64,000 bases of DNA from Luzula sylvatica (lineage: Eukaryota; Streptophyta; Magnoliopsida; Poales; Juncaceae), in assembly GCA_946800325.1 (NCBI GenBank), contig OX326959.1:22683742-22747741 (forward strand), given 5' to 3'. Below, in pieces: positions 34,998-47,518 of the stretch. Below the pieces are notes generated by a model that saw only the letters and a list, made by a program, of their open reading frames with translations, was not told where the DNA came from and did not search any database. Within the stretch, counting starts at the first letter, position 1. Each line of letters starts with the position of its first letter. The position numbers and the translations under genes were made by a program.

Positions 34998-37642
34998 CTG
35001 GATTTTGTAGCAAAATTGTTTTGTACAGTCCGTCAAAGGAAATATTCTCCGCATCTTCCAAAAGAGAAACAAGATGTACCTCACTGGTTGCATCGTACGA
35101 CTCTTGTAAGCTCCTTGTGCGTGTCTGTCTCGGCTCGTTTTCATCATCAAGTACTGCGGGGCTAGTCGGTACAACAACTGACGATTCTTCTTTCTCGGAC
35201 TCGTCTGACTCGGCATCCTCATCCTCCATCTCACACATCTTACTCCAATCCCATGCGCTCTTCTCATTCACATGGACATCTCGACTCACCACAACCTTTC
35301 TTTCAATCAGGTCATACAACTTGTATGCCTTCGTTTTCTCGTCATATCCAATGAACACGAGCTTCTTGCTTTTATCATCGAGCTTCGTCCTGCTTTGATC
35401 CGGTACATGTGCATAGGCCACACTTCCGAACACCTTGAAATGCGACACTGTCGGCTTTTGACTGCTCCAAGGTTCTTCAGGTATTTTCTCGCCTAATTTC
35501 GCATGAGGACATCGATTTCGTACATACACCGCACACTGTTCCGCCTCGGCCCAAATTTTTTTGGCACTCCTTTGCTATTCAACATCGACCGAACCATGTC
35601 GAGAATGGTCCAGTTCTTCCTCTCGGCCACACCATTTTGCTGAGGCGAGTACGGCACAATCAAGAATCTCTTAATTCCTTGCTCCTCACAAAAGCTCGTA
35701 AACGCGGTTGACGTGTACTCACCGCCTCTATCTGACCGTAAAGCTTTGATATATCGCCCGGTCATCTTCTCGACAAGCACCTTGAACCTTTTGAACACTT
35801 CGAATGCCTCGGATTTTTCCTTCAAAAAATAAACCCAGGTCCTCCTAGTACATCAACGAATGTAATAAAATATCTTTTCTCACTAAACGATTTCGGTGTG
35901 ATCGGACCACAAATGTTGGTGTGCACCAGCTCGAGAGGGATTGCTGATTCATATTTCGCCGAGTACGCAACCTTCGCAAAATCTGCTCGTGTAGTCCATA
36001 TCTGGCAGATCGTGTGCTCCATGTCATTTTTCGCCAACTCTCGCAAGCCTCCATAGTGCAAATGTCCAAACCGCAAGTGCCAGAGCCAAGATTTGTCCTC
36101 CATGTCGATTCGTAAGCATATTATATGCACACTTCTCAGGTTGAGTTTGAACATTCGATTCTTCGCCATCTCAACACGCGCAACTAATTGACCTCTCTTA
36201 TCTTTCAGCAGCATCGTTCGATCTTTCATGAAGACCGAGTATCCTTTCTCCAATAGTTGTCCCATGCTGATTATGTTGATCTTCATCTCGGACACGTAAT
36301 AGACATTTTTGATATGTTCTTCTTTACGATCCTTCTAATAGAATGGAATTTTACCTTTGCCCTTCACTTGGACCTTTGACGCATCTCCAAATGACACGTG
36401 CCCATCGTCTATCTCCTTTATCTCTACGAAAAGTTGTTTGTGCCCGCACATGTGGTTGCTTGCGCCGGTGTCGAGATACCAGATCGTATCGCTCTCCGAT
36501 GTGGTGTCTTTGTGAGCCATCATGAGAACACCATCATTTGCCTCCTTCTCTACTAGGTTGGTATTTTCTTTTACCTTCTTCTCGGACCAGCACTGCTTCG
36601 CGTAGTGTCCAGGCTTGCCGCAGTTGTAACACTCGACACTTGCTCGTCTCGACCAGCCCCGGCCGCGCCAATTTGGTGATTCGGTTGCTTCTTTTCTTCG
36701 GAATTATAATTTTCGCCTCTGCCTCGACCACCAAATCTACCTCCTCGACCGCGTCCTCTTCCTCGATTGTTCTCAGCGTACATCGCCTTGTCTTCATTTA
36801 TGGTCGTCTTTACTTGCAGAGCCTCCTGGTGAGACTCGTTCTCCTTCTTTTTCTTTCGCTGCTCGTGTGCCTCGAGTGAATCCGACAGTTCATCAACGGT
36901 CATTTGATCTAAATTTTTCGACTTTTCAATAGCGCACACCACGTTTTCGAACTTCTCGGTTGAAGACCATAGAATCTTCTCAACAACTCTTGCGTCGGTT
37001 AGAGCTTCTCCGTTGCCATTTAACTGATTCGCCACTTCTTGTACACGCGAGATGTAATCGGACACTCCATCCGATTCCTTCATCTTCATGGACTCCAATT
37101 CGCCTCGCAAAGTCTGAAGCCTCACTTGCTTCAGTCGGTCGACACCCTTGAACACTCTCTCCAAAGTGTCCAATGCTTCCTTCAAAGTTTTTGCGCCGGC
37201 AATCTTCTGAAAACCTGAGTCGTATACAGCTTGGTACAACATGGACAAGGCGGTTTTGTCATTTCCTCGTTTCTTTTTCATTACTTTCAACTGGTTTACC
37301 GTCTGCTCCATTTCGGCAATCGATTCCACCTAGCCAGCTTCGACTATCTCCCAAACATCTTGCGCACCGAGTAACGCCCGCATCTGGATACTCCATACTT
37401 CGTAATTCGTGTTTGTCAATCGCGGTAGCGGTATATGGCCAAAAGCACTCCCAGAACTCGTCATCGCTCTGATGCTAATTTGTTGGTATTAAGGAATATA
37501 AATATGGATTCAAATATAGATTTCTAATAAAAAAAACTCTCTTATAATTCTAATAGGCTCTCACAAGTCTTTCTCTTTCTTTTCTAATTGATTTTTTGAT
37601 ATCTTAATTGCTAAATATCTAAGCCCTATTTATAGGCTCCAT

Positions 37643-40600
37643 TGTTGGAACATTATTCCAACATTGGACTTATATGTAAAATATTTATGTGTTGTAATAT
37701 TGTCATTTAAATGCTTATAACATAGTGATCAATTTTAGTTATAAAATTAAGCATTAAATGTGTCAATTAAGTTGTGGGCTTTTGATGTGTAAAATATTGT
37801 GGTGGTGATTCTATTTTCTATGATGGGCTGAATTAGAAGATCCATATTAGGAAGCCCCGATATGTATGTCTTTTGTGATAAGATGTATTTTAGCTATAAA
37901 AGCAATTTGATCCCAAGTACAAATGATGATGATAATGTTCCATTCTTGAATCTATCCCATTAAGATTAGAGAGAGATCCATTAGAGAAAATCAAAATAAC
38001 TCTAAATTGGACATCATAAATTACTTGGAATTCCAAATCTTTGCGACTAAGGCGTTGTCTTCCTCCAATGGAATCTGGTATGCTTCCGTTCAATATTTAT
38101 TTAAATGAATTCACATAGTCAAGGTCCGAAGGTTTGGCGGTATCGGTCGGTACCGTCCCAACAATTGATATCAGAGCGAAACTATGTTGAATCACAGTTT
38201 AAATGGAAGAGAAACGAAGTATATAGTGTTTAGCACGATTTCTCTCGTCCAATTTCGATTATTTTCGGATAATTTCGTTTTTTTTATCGAAACGGGTCAA
38301 AAACGGATCGCAAAAATTAGACAGAAAGAAAAGTTTTTAGGAAATTTGTACACTCTCTCTGTATTAAGTGGACGATTCCGGACACATATGTGGTCTCTGT
38401 TTCGTCAACGGAGGCCGGTGGCGGAGGGACTCGTCGGCCAGTGGACATTTCATCGTGATGTCGACAGCTATAAAAGGCCATGAAAGAAAACTCTTGTGGT
38501 CGTGATTTTTTGGAGAGACGGGAATTTATTTCCCGAGTTTTATGTGAATGAAAATTCGAATTTCAAAATATGGTTTTTTAAGTGTATTAAAATTCGAAAT
38601 GACAAGTTCTGAATATGAAAATTCGGAATATAAGATTACGGATTTGAAGGTTTGGATTTTGTGAAAGTTCGGTAAAGAAAAACCAGGAAATATATTTAGG
38701 ATTTGTTATCCTGATTTTTCTCAAGGTATTATAAATCCCGAATTTGTAAATCTAAGAAACGAAAACTGGGATTTAGATTTTGGATATAGTTTTCCGGTTT
38801 TTTTTAAGCTGTTTAAAATCTGGGAATTTAAATCTAGTACTTGGATTTTCAGTTCTGGATTTTGAATTTCGGGATTTTCAGTTTTGGATTTTTAAATTCT
38901 GGATGTTGAAAGCTGAATATTAAAATCAGGATATTAAAAATTCTGGATATTAAAATTCAGGATATGATAATTCTGAATATTAAAGTGAAGAAAATTATCC
39001 ATAATAAGGCATTATATTAAGATTAATTAAAAGGTTGAAGGTATATGTGTTTTAAGATTAATTAAGGTCAACAATATGTTGCCAAAGTGACATCTCTTGT
39101 TGAAATTAATTATATTTTAAAGGGGAATTCTTCAAAAACCCCCCAACTTTTCTGAAAATTCTGAAAAACCCCCTGTACTTTTAAAAAACCCCCTATCTTT
39201 TTTAGATTCCCTCAAAAACCCCCTATATTTTTTGCTTCTTCAAAAACCCCCTAACTTTTTTAGATTCTCTCAAAAACCCCCTATCTTATTATTATGTTTT
39301 TTTGAAAATAACCATTATATCCTTTAGTTTTATTTTTTTTAATTTCTATAATTTAATAAATAATGAATATATATTAAACTATTATAAAAAAATTAAAAAT
39401 AAATAATACATGATATTATAATATTATAATGAATAATATATTGATATTACAATATCATTTTCAACAATTATTATAATATATTAATATCAATATATTATTT
39501 ATTATAATAATTTAATATCTATGTATTATTTATTATAATATTTTAATATCAATAAATAATATATGATATTAAATTATGATAACATTTTTATTGATATTTT
39601 AATATCAATAAAATTATAAAAAATAAATAATGCATGATATTATATTATTATAACATTTTTATTGATATTTTAATATCAATAAAATTATAAAAAATAAATA
39701 ATGCATGATATTAAAATATTATAATAAATAATACATATATATTAAATTATTATAATAAATGATATATTGATATTAAAATATTATAATAATTGTTGAAAAT
39801 GATATTTTAATATCAATATATTATTTATTATAATATCATGTATTATTTATTTTTAATTTTTTTATAATAGTTTAATATATATTCATTATTTATTAAATTA
39901 TAGAATTTTAAAAAATAAAACTAAAGGGTATAATGGTTATTTTTAAAAAACATAATAAAAAGATAGGGGGTTTTTGAGAGAATCTAAAAAAGTTAGGGGG
40001 TTTTTGAAGAAGCAAAAAATATAGGGGGTTTTTGAGGAAATCTAAAAAAGTTAGGGGGTTTTCTAAAAGTAGAGGGGGTTTTTCAGAATTTTCAGAAAAG
40101 TTGGGGGGTTTTTGAAGAATTCCCCAATTTTAAAATATAAAAATATATGTGTATGATATTATTTAAATATTGACCGGTCCAAAGGAAGGCAATATTTAAT
40201 ATATATTTATATACATCTGTGGTAATAAGTGTGTGATAATTATTTGGCTTATGTGTGACTTATTTAATTGGCCCAAAGGAAGGTTAATTTGTTGACACGT
40301 TAATTTATTATCAATTCTTGATTACTACGTTAGGGTTTCAATAAGAAGTTAATATGATTGGCCAATGTCAAAATATTAACGGAAAAGGGATATCTTGATG
40401 ATGGGGATAACCTTTAATTGAATTTATAAAATTTATGGTTCTTTAAAGATGTCTTGTTTGCGGGGGGAAATACGGCTACAAATTTAGTTTAGCCGAAAAG
40501 ACAAATTTAGATATCTCAGGAACATTGACATTGGTATATAATTTTGATTTTATAACAAAATCATCATGTTTGGTTTTGAGATGAATTTTGTTAATTATTA

Positions 40601-41947
40601 AATATATACCATTACTTACGTCGGAGAAAGTAAAGAAAGCCAGAGTAATATTTGTCTGTCATATATTTTGGTACAAACTCCAATAAGATATAATTACACA
40701 AAAGGTTATATAAGCAAGACGTTGCTTATGTGGTTGTAATTTCGGTTAAGGATATTCAGTTATAGTGGGAGTAAATATTTGTACAATTATTATGATATCG
40801 AGACGTGATATAAACATATGTCATAGACATATGATACAGTTATAAAGTTTTTCAAGTTTATTCGGTATTATGGTTATTCTGCAAAATTAAAGTTACATTT
40901 ATCATTTTACTCTGATTTAAACTAGATTTGTCTCAATACGGTTTAAAGGAGACGGTTTGTCATATTACATTATTAAAGGAGACGGCTCAATGCGGTTTTA
41001 AAGGAGACAGTTTGTCTCATTAAGTTATTAAAGGAGACGGTTTTAATGATCTCACTAAATTAATTTTTATGAGGACCAAGTTGGAAATAGACATGTTAAG
41101 ATCACATTACATGAAATTTTCATGCTACACATCCACATCATGATTCATGTCATTCAGTTGTATTAGTGTATGTGATCATTGAAGGTTTAGTTGCGTTAAA
41201 TGTGACGAAAGCCGCTTTGATCATACGTTGATATTATACGATTCATGACATAAGATTTTTTATGACAAACAAGTACGCGTATTTCGATTTATTTTCAATA
41301 CGTAATTATAAGGAATTACATATAGTCCAAGTGGAAGATTGTTGGAAGATTATTTCAACATTGGACTTATATGTAAAATATTTATGTGTTGTAATATTGT
41401 CATTTAAATGTTTATAACATAGTGATCAATTTTAGTTATAAAATTAAGCATTAAATGTGTCAATTAAGTTGTGGGCTTTTGATGTGTAGAATATTGTGGT
41501 GGTGATTCTATTTTCTGTGATGGGCTGAATTAGAAGATCCACATTAGGAAGCCCAATAGGCATGTCTTTTGTGAAAAGATGTCTTTTGGTTATAAAAGCA
41601 ATTTGGTCCCAAGTACAAATGATGATGATAATGTTCCATTCTTGAATCCGTCCCATTAAGATTAGAGAGATATCCATTAGAGAAAATCAAAATGACTTTA
41701 AATTTGACATCATAAAGTACTTGGAATCCATTCTTGCAATTAAGGTTTCGTGAACGCAACAACGGTGATGGCGCGACTTCAATTCGGACAGATTTCATAC
41801 GCTTCCGCATACGGTTAAGGTACGGTTTTAATTAAGATTATTCGGTTGAATTCACATAGTTATTACGGTCTGTTTGTACGGACAAATTTAATTTTATTAT
41901 TTTATTCACGGGACGGTGCCGGATCGATCGTTGCCGCCGCCCCAACA
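37643..41947 (+). mobile_element. Non-coding (LARD-like) LTR retrotransposon nested in the Copia LTR
   Basis: LTRs 37643-38163 and 41340-41947 share TTGGACTTATATGTAAAATA and the next ~350 bases, then diverge before their CCCAACA ends (521 versus 608 bases). The primer site TGATATCAGAGC follows the left LTR and the purine tract AAGTGGAAGAT precedes the right one, setting plus orientation. The 3.2-kb interior has no coding frame and carries GGAGACGG short tandem copies (40945-41045) and the fold-back element. No 5-bp target duplication is visible, and with the unequal LTRs a recombinant history is possible. Confidence 0.82.
39122..40125. mobile_element. Second fold-back element, ~1.0 kb, Mutator-type
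   Basis: One long inverted repeat from GGGGAATTCTTCAAAAACCC to GGGTTTTTGAAGAATTCCCC. Each arm bears five or six spaced AAAAACCCCCT-A-CTTTT modules, then AT-rich arms meeting near 39620. Flanking 9-mers TATTTTAAA and AATTTTAAA differ at one base, consistent with a 9-bp duplication. It shares the CCCCCTAACTTTT module, but not its core, with the element at 7485-8668. Confidence 0.87.
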
Positions 41948-42328
41948 ATAAATTTGAAATACAAGGAATTAAAACCTTGCCTTAAAATTATTTCCTAAAC
42001 TAATTTCCTCATAATAAAACGCGTCTCATAATTATTTCCTAAATTTCTTACCTTAAAATAATATTTTCCTAAAATTATTTTGGCCAATTAAACTTGATTT
42101 ATTATTTCTGACATGAGCTTATCAACAAAACCGGCTGCCTTAGTATTCTTATAAGATATGGACTTTTTAGATGCTTACTCAAATTTAAGTCATTAATCAT
42201 GTACACTAATCTGTTACTTATTTTTTTATTCCCGTGATAACTAATTTAAATACTTGTATCTTATGCTACTCAATATTCTGATAAATTCACATTTAAATAT
42301 TTAGTTATATTGAAAAGTAGGTGAGTAA

Positions 42329-42708
42329 GGGGCCGTTTGGTTGAAGCTTTGAAATATGCCTTGGAATATTATATGCCAAGGAATTCTATTCCATGGAATA
42401 GTATTCCATGGAATATATAATAGTCATGTTTGGTTGATGCATCTTCTTTTCCTACAAATTTAGAAATTATATGAAATGAATAACTTTTTTGGAATAATTT
42501 TAGTTTTTAATATTTAAAAAGATAGAATGCCCATGGGAATAGAGAAAAGCCACCAGTTTTGGTGGTAATCCTATTCCCATGAAATATGCCCATGGGCATC
42601 GTGGATGACGTTAATTTATTACCTGATGTCTCAACCAAACATGAGAATGGAATAAATTAGGATGGATGCCAAGGCATAGTAATTTTAAAGCACGAACCAA
42701 ACGCCCCC
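42329..42708. mobile_element. Harbinger/Tourist-type MITE with empty site
   Basis: 380 bases from GGGGCCGTTTGGTTGAAGC to the inverse of GGGGGCGTTTGGTTCGTGC, flanked by TAA at 42326-42328 and 42709-42711. Unit 2 has the uninterrupted site (GGTGACTAAAAGCAG near 52402), proving insertion and a 3-bp TAA duplication, as expected for PIF/Harbinger. Contains CCATGGAATA palindromes, no coding. Confidence 0.93.
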
Positions 42709-42966
42709 TAAAAGCAACGAAATAAAGTACAAAACAAGATACATAACAAGAGAGACTTACACAAATTAAGCACCATAAACCACTAAAACAAGCTTAATTG
42801 CAGTAACTACATATACATGTAATTAATCCTCAATACGGGATCACTGAAAAGCCATAATAATAAACCCCACATAATTATCAACACAACCTCCCTTATTTAT
42901 TCTAACTTGTCCGAAACTTTTACTTCTGAGACTTGTAGTTACTGCTTAATTCCCCCCTCACCTTGC

Positions 42967-43747
42967 TTAATGAACCCTGCATCAAATTCAATCCATTTTG
43001 ATTTTTCATTGATTGTGGGACCTACAACAAGTTAATAGTAATAATCGAGAAAAACGAGACTTACTTAGAGCAGTCGGTGCTGGCGCTGATGACATAGGGA
43101 ATGGAGACGCCGCACTGGCTAGGGATGGAAGCGGCCTTGCCGGGATTGAGTCCAGCAACAGAACCAGATTGTTTCTTCAAGCAATTGCAAGCAGCTTGCC
43201 TGTCGACTGTGGTCTTGGCAACATCATTCAGGTTCTTGACTCCAGTGCAACAAGCCGGACTAGGTTTCGCCCCCTGGCCTTTAGCGAAGGGGATACATTG
43301 TGAAATGGAAGATGCCACCTGATTTAATATAAATAAATAATGAGATATTGCTATTTATATACTGGGAAATCAACTGTTTTTTTTTTTTTTTTTTTTTTTT
43401 TTATTTCTTAGTCGTGTTGTTGGATAAGGAGCAAGGAGCAAAATATTGTCAATTTAAATTCCATTCACGTAATTTATTAATGGATGTGAACTTAAACATT
43501 AATCTTATTGTAAATTTTTAACTTCTAGATTTGATATTCATTTGATAAATAATGCAATAAATACTGGGGCTGTACTGAAACTATAAACTAAAAAATATTA
43601 AATAATTAGTTTTATGTACTATGTTGATTGATTATTATTTTCATTCAAATGAAAGAATGTCCTCACCTGACCACAGGTAATGGCTTCGATAGTTGGTGCC
43701 ACCACGACGAGGATCAGAGCTAATGCGACGAGTGCGAAGCGGGCCAT
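42967..43747 (-). CDS. Type-1 non-specific lipid transfer protein, copy 1
   Basis: Secreted small lipid-binding protein of the cell wall or cuticle. Exons 43667-43747, 43065-43318 and 42967-42976 give 114 residues. A signal peptide ([20 protein letters not shown], cleavage likely after EA) precedes a mature protein with the eight-cysteine pattern C-C-CC-CxC-C-C (ITCGQ, SQCIPF, PACC, AACNC, SQCGV, TDCS). The first intron lies after ITCGQ. The second lies at TCTAA|GTAAGT; splicing adds KVH before the stop, and without splicing the frame ends TDCSK. An intron close to the stop codon is typical for LTP1 genes, so I prefer the spliced form. TATATAAA lies ~100 bases upstream. The paralogue is at 52664-53432. 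Confidence 0.93.
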
Positions 43748-43846
43748 TATTGAATGTTTTTTCTTTGTGTAAAGAGAGGAATTTAGAGAAGTGTTATGTA
43801 ACTAATTATCTTGTGGTGTTTGAAAAAAAAGAGTGATACTGAGGGC

Positions 43847-43854
43847 TTTATATA
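43847..43854 (-). promoter_or_regulatory. TATA box of nsLTP copy 1
   Basis: TATATAAA on the minus strand, 100 bases upstream of the ATG; conserved in position in the paralogue. Confidence 0.75.
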
Positions 43855-44200
43855 GTGGTTTTAGGTTGGAGGTTGGGACCTAATGAATTATCTTGGTTGG
43901 AGGTTGGAACATTCTTTCTTTGTGTAAAGAGAGGAATTTAGAGAAGTGTTGATGTAATTAATTAATTATCTTAGTGTGGTTGGAGGTTGGGACCTAATGA
44001 ATTATTTGAATATGGTGCACGAGGGATCCTGCCAATGAAAAAAATGAAATATTCAGTAAATGTTGGCATGCTTCCATTTGGTTCAAGTGTACAAAATAAC
44101 TGGTTGTCATTAATGGGGCTGTAAATTGAGATAGAACATTGTCTTGGTTGTGGCAAATTGGAATAAATTTGTGAAATGATAAATGAATCATCTATTTTAG

Positions 44201-44705
44201 GCATAGTCAGTCATTCGGGATACGTCAATAATACGATACGGGATACGTTCGTGTATAATTCGGATAGTGCGTTTTTCAATACGGCAAAAAATACGGACCT
44301 AAAAAACGTGAACGGGGGTAATATTCGTATTCGTATAGGTTCGTGTATAATACGATTTTTATTAAAAATTCGGTTAAAAAAATTCGGCAAAATATAATAT
44401 CGTGAAGTTCGCGTATTTTTCAAAATTCGTATAATTCGTGTATTATTCGCGAATTGACTAATTTAGATCATGATATGACTCACTTAACTGAGAAATTGTA
44501 ATACATAGAAACAATTAAAATTCCCAATTTGAAAAATTCGGCAAAAAATCACTGAATTCGGCAAAAAATCGGCCGAATATTTTTTGGCCATAAAATTCGC
44601 GAATATTTCCGAATCACTGAATTGGATACGCGAAGTTCGCGTATTTTTCAAAATTCGTATAATTCTTGTATTATTCGCGAACTATTCGCGAATTGACTAA
44701 CTTAG
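44201..44705. mobile_element. 505-bp non-autonomous DNA element with empty site
   Basis: ATTTTAG occurs at 44194-44200 and 44706-44712 but only once at the same place in unit 2 (near 54390), so the 505 bases between are an insertion. Ends are weakly inverted (TAGTCAGTCATTCGG / inverse TTAGTCAATTCGCGAAT). The interior is full of ATTCG/CGAAT words and holds a direct duplication containing GCGTATTTTTCAAAATTCGT. The 7-8-bp duplication would fit hAT, but the superfamily is uncertain. Confidence 0.8.
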
Positions 44706-45339
44706 ATTTTAGGTAGATATTTTAAAAATTAAGTCATATCATATCGAATATTTTACGTGACATATTTAAATATTTTATTTAAAAATAATGTTAGATATTT
44801 TTTTGATACTTACGAATACTTGTCATATACTTGTAACGCATCAGTAAGTATATTTGAAAAATATAAATATAAATTTTAAATCAAAATAAATAAGTAACAT
44901 ATAATAAATAACTAAATATAATAAATATTTACTTAATAGAATGTTATTTCTCTAATAACACATTTTTAGTATATTTTGTGTCAAAAAATGTAATATATAA
45001 AAAATATTAAATATTAAATTTATTAACTATAATTAGTAAAATATTATATATAATAAACATATCGATCTTATGTCTCTTGGTATTGTGTTATCCGTGCAAC
45101 ATGGTCAACCATTGATTTATAATATGAAAGTGGAATGGACATCTGGGAATTTAAAATGTGATGTTAAGCCTTGGTACCAAGTGCGCGTATGTGAGCGTAA
45201 TGTTATGGTACGCACTAATCATGTAATGGTTTCAATTTGATGAAATGAAAGCCTAGGGGCAATTTGAAGCAAAAAAAAAAATGGAAGAGAAATTTGTTAA
45301 GAGGAAGAATTTGAGATTTTAGAATTATTTTTAGGGATA

Positions 45340-46565
45340 TTATACTTATGTATAAAGTCGGAAGAAATGGAGCTCATACATGAGGCCACGTCATCAGGGG
45401 ATTTTTTTGTAAAAAATATATTTTTTAAATTTACATTTTGGTCCTTTTAGTTTAAAATATTATATTTTGGTCCTTTTTATTTATATTTTGGTCCTTTTTA
45501 CTTTAAAAATTTACATTTTGGTCCTTTTTATTTATATTCTTATCCTCTTTTATTTACATTTCGGTCCTTTTTTACATTTTTGAATTTATATTTTGGTCCT
45601 TTTTATTTATATTTTGGTCCTTTTTAATTTAAGTTTATATTTTTGTCCTTTTTATTAACATTTTGGTCCTTTTTTATTTACATTTCAGTCATTTTTTACA
45701 TTTTAATTTATATTTCGGTCCATTTTATTTATATGTTGGTCCTTTTTAATTTTAATTTACATTTTGTAAATGTATAAAGTTAAGAAAATTTCTTTCATTT
45801 GGTTGCTCCATGTCATCAAATTTTAATAATTTACATATGTACATGTTATTGTTTGATAATGTTAATAAAGTCCTAAATTTTGATACCATATAATAATTTT
45901 AAAAAAGTTATTATATATTTTATTTACATAATTTTAACATTTTGACCTTTGCATTTTTTCTTTGCAAAACTAACATAAAATAATAATAAAACGAACAACA
46001 ATATTACAAAAACACATTCCAAATATTTGAAAAATAAAATATCATGAAACTATTAAAGAAATAAATAAAAAGAGAATGAAAATAAAAAAAAACCAGATGT
46101 TTAAACCGATATTTTTCTATCAATATATTTTCAAGATGTTTATTTATTATTGTTTACATTATTATTACCCGATGTTATTTTTTCAAACATAATAAATGAA
46201 ATATTAAAATTATATAAACTCAATTTGTAATTATTATAATTTTTTTGTAATCATTGCATGTTAGAAATGTTTATGAATTTTCTTAAAAGTAATAAAATTA
46301 ATAAAGAATAATAAAAATATATTTTTAATTATTAAATTTGAAAATAGAAGGGTATTTTTGTCCGTTTGTTTTTAAGATCATTCATAAGAGTATTTGGAAA
46401 TAAAAGTTTGGTAGAGGATCAGTTTTTTTGAAATTTACAAAAAGATAGATTTTTTTTATGTGTGTACAATCAGATAAAAAAAATGTAGAATCTAATTACG
46501 TATTGAGAAAAATAAAATCAAGACAGACTGAAGACATCCGCGCAATTGCGCGGGGAGAAAACTAG
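45340..46565 (+). mobile_element. Non-autonomous Helitron-like element, copy A, with empty site
   Basis: Unit 2 reads AGGGATATATATGTAAG at the matching place; here AGGGATA is followed by TTATACTTATG... and the sequence returns after ...GAAAACTAG with TATATGTAAG, an insertion between A and T with no duplication. The 3' end carries the hairpin CCGCGCAATTGCGCGGGG just before CTAG, the Helitron pattern. The 5' end is TTATAC, not the usual TC. The interior is a long array of TTTGGTCCTTTTTATTTA units and AT-rich DNA; no Rep/helicase. Confidence 0.88.
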
Positions 46566-47518
46566 TATATGTAAGATTGAAGGAAAACGGGTTAACGGAT
46601 CTACTTAAGATATTGGGATTTGTTAGAAAAATTGGAAAGAAGAGTTGAATAGAATAAATATTTAGAGTTGAGATGAAAATATAGACGAGAGAAAAGAGTT
46701 TTGTACCGGTTTTTACTTGAAATTTTATAGAAATTTAAGAGAATTGGCTTTGGTTTGTTTGTTGCCATGAATTAGAATTTTGAATAGAGGTCCTGTAAAA
46801 AAAATATTAGAGAAAGAGAGTCGGTACCATACCAGTAGGTTTTGGGCATGCAGATTGGTACCGAATTTGAAGAAACCTAGTATCGGTTATGGTACCAATC
46901 ACTTGTACTGGATGAAACTTTCGGTTTTGGTGCCGAAATATGTTGACTTCTGAGCAGTTGAATCATAACCCCTTGTTTTTCGTATTAATTTCGCAAAGAT
47001 GAGTATCCTTGAAAAAACTCACTAGATACACCTCGGCGGCTTCCTGAAGGGCATGGCTCTGGAACCTCAAATCGGTCTTGAATTTTTGCCTAATTTTTCT
47101 GACAAGACGCTGGAAAGGAATCTTCCTGATCAAAAGATCAGTATTTTTCTGGTATTTCTTGATTTCATGAAGTGCCACAGTACCGGACCTGTACATGTGT
47201 GGCTTCTTCATTCCACCGGTTGATGGTGTGGATTTCCTTGCAAGGAGCCTTGCCACCGGTTGATTTGTGAGCCATTTGCTTTGTACGAGTAGAGGTGGCA
47301 AATCCGGCCCGAACCCGAAAGAACCGCCCAACTCGCCCGAGGTCCGACTCGCCCGTTACCCGAAAAATTTAGAAAATTCAAACGACCGAACCTGTCCGAC
47401 CCGAACCCGAGAAATCCTACCCAAAATCGAACCTGAGCGACATATTATAATTATTATTCCGACCCAGCTCGATCCGAATTCGAGTTGTCCGAAACCCGAT
47501 AAAATCGAACCTGTCTTT

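Larger units (their letters stand above)
34998..42127 (-). mobile_element. Truncated Copia relic, split by a nested LTR element
   Basis: Minus-strand gag (37329-36571, UBN2-type, Arg-Gly-rich tail), protease (DTGASNHMCG, ~36440), pre-integrase (WLWHLRFGHL) and integrase (LRSDRGGEYTS, PQQNGVAERKN) are recognisable. Homology stops near 34998, before reverse transcriptase, so the 3' half and 3' LTR are lost. Several frameshifts and stops separate the pieces. The 5' LTR starts TGTTGGTATT at 37481 with a primer site (minus strand TTAGCATCAGAGC) just inside. It is interrupted at 37642 and appears to resume at 41948, ending TTATCAACA at 42127, a summed length of ~342. Confidence 0.85.

Noticed and set aside
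36538..36879. Serine-rich plus-strand frame
   Set aside because: Antisense shadow of the Arg-Gly-rich gag region of the Copia relic.
43013..43303. Plus-strand frame over nsLTP exon 2
   Set aside because: Antisense of the clear eight-cysteine LTP exon; same shadow occurs at copy 2.
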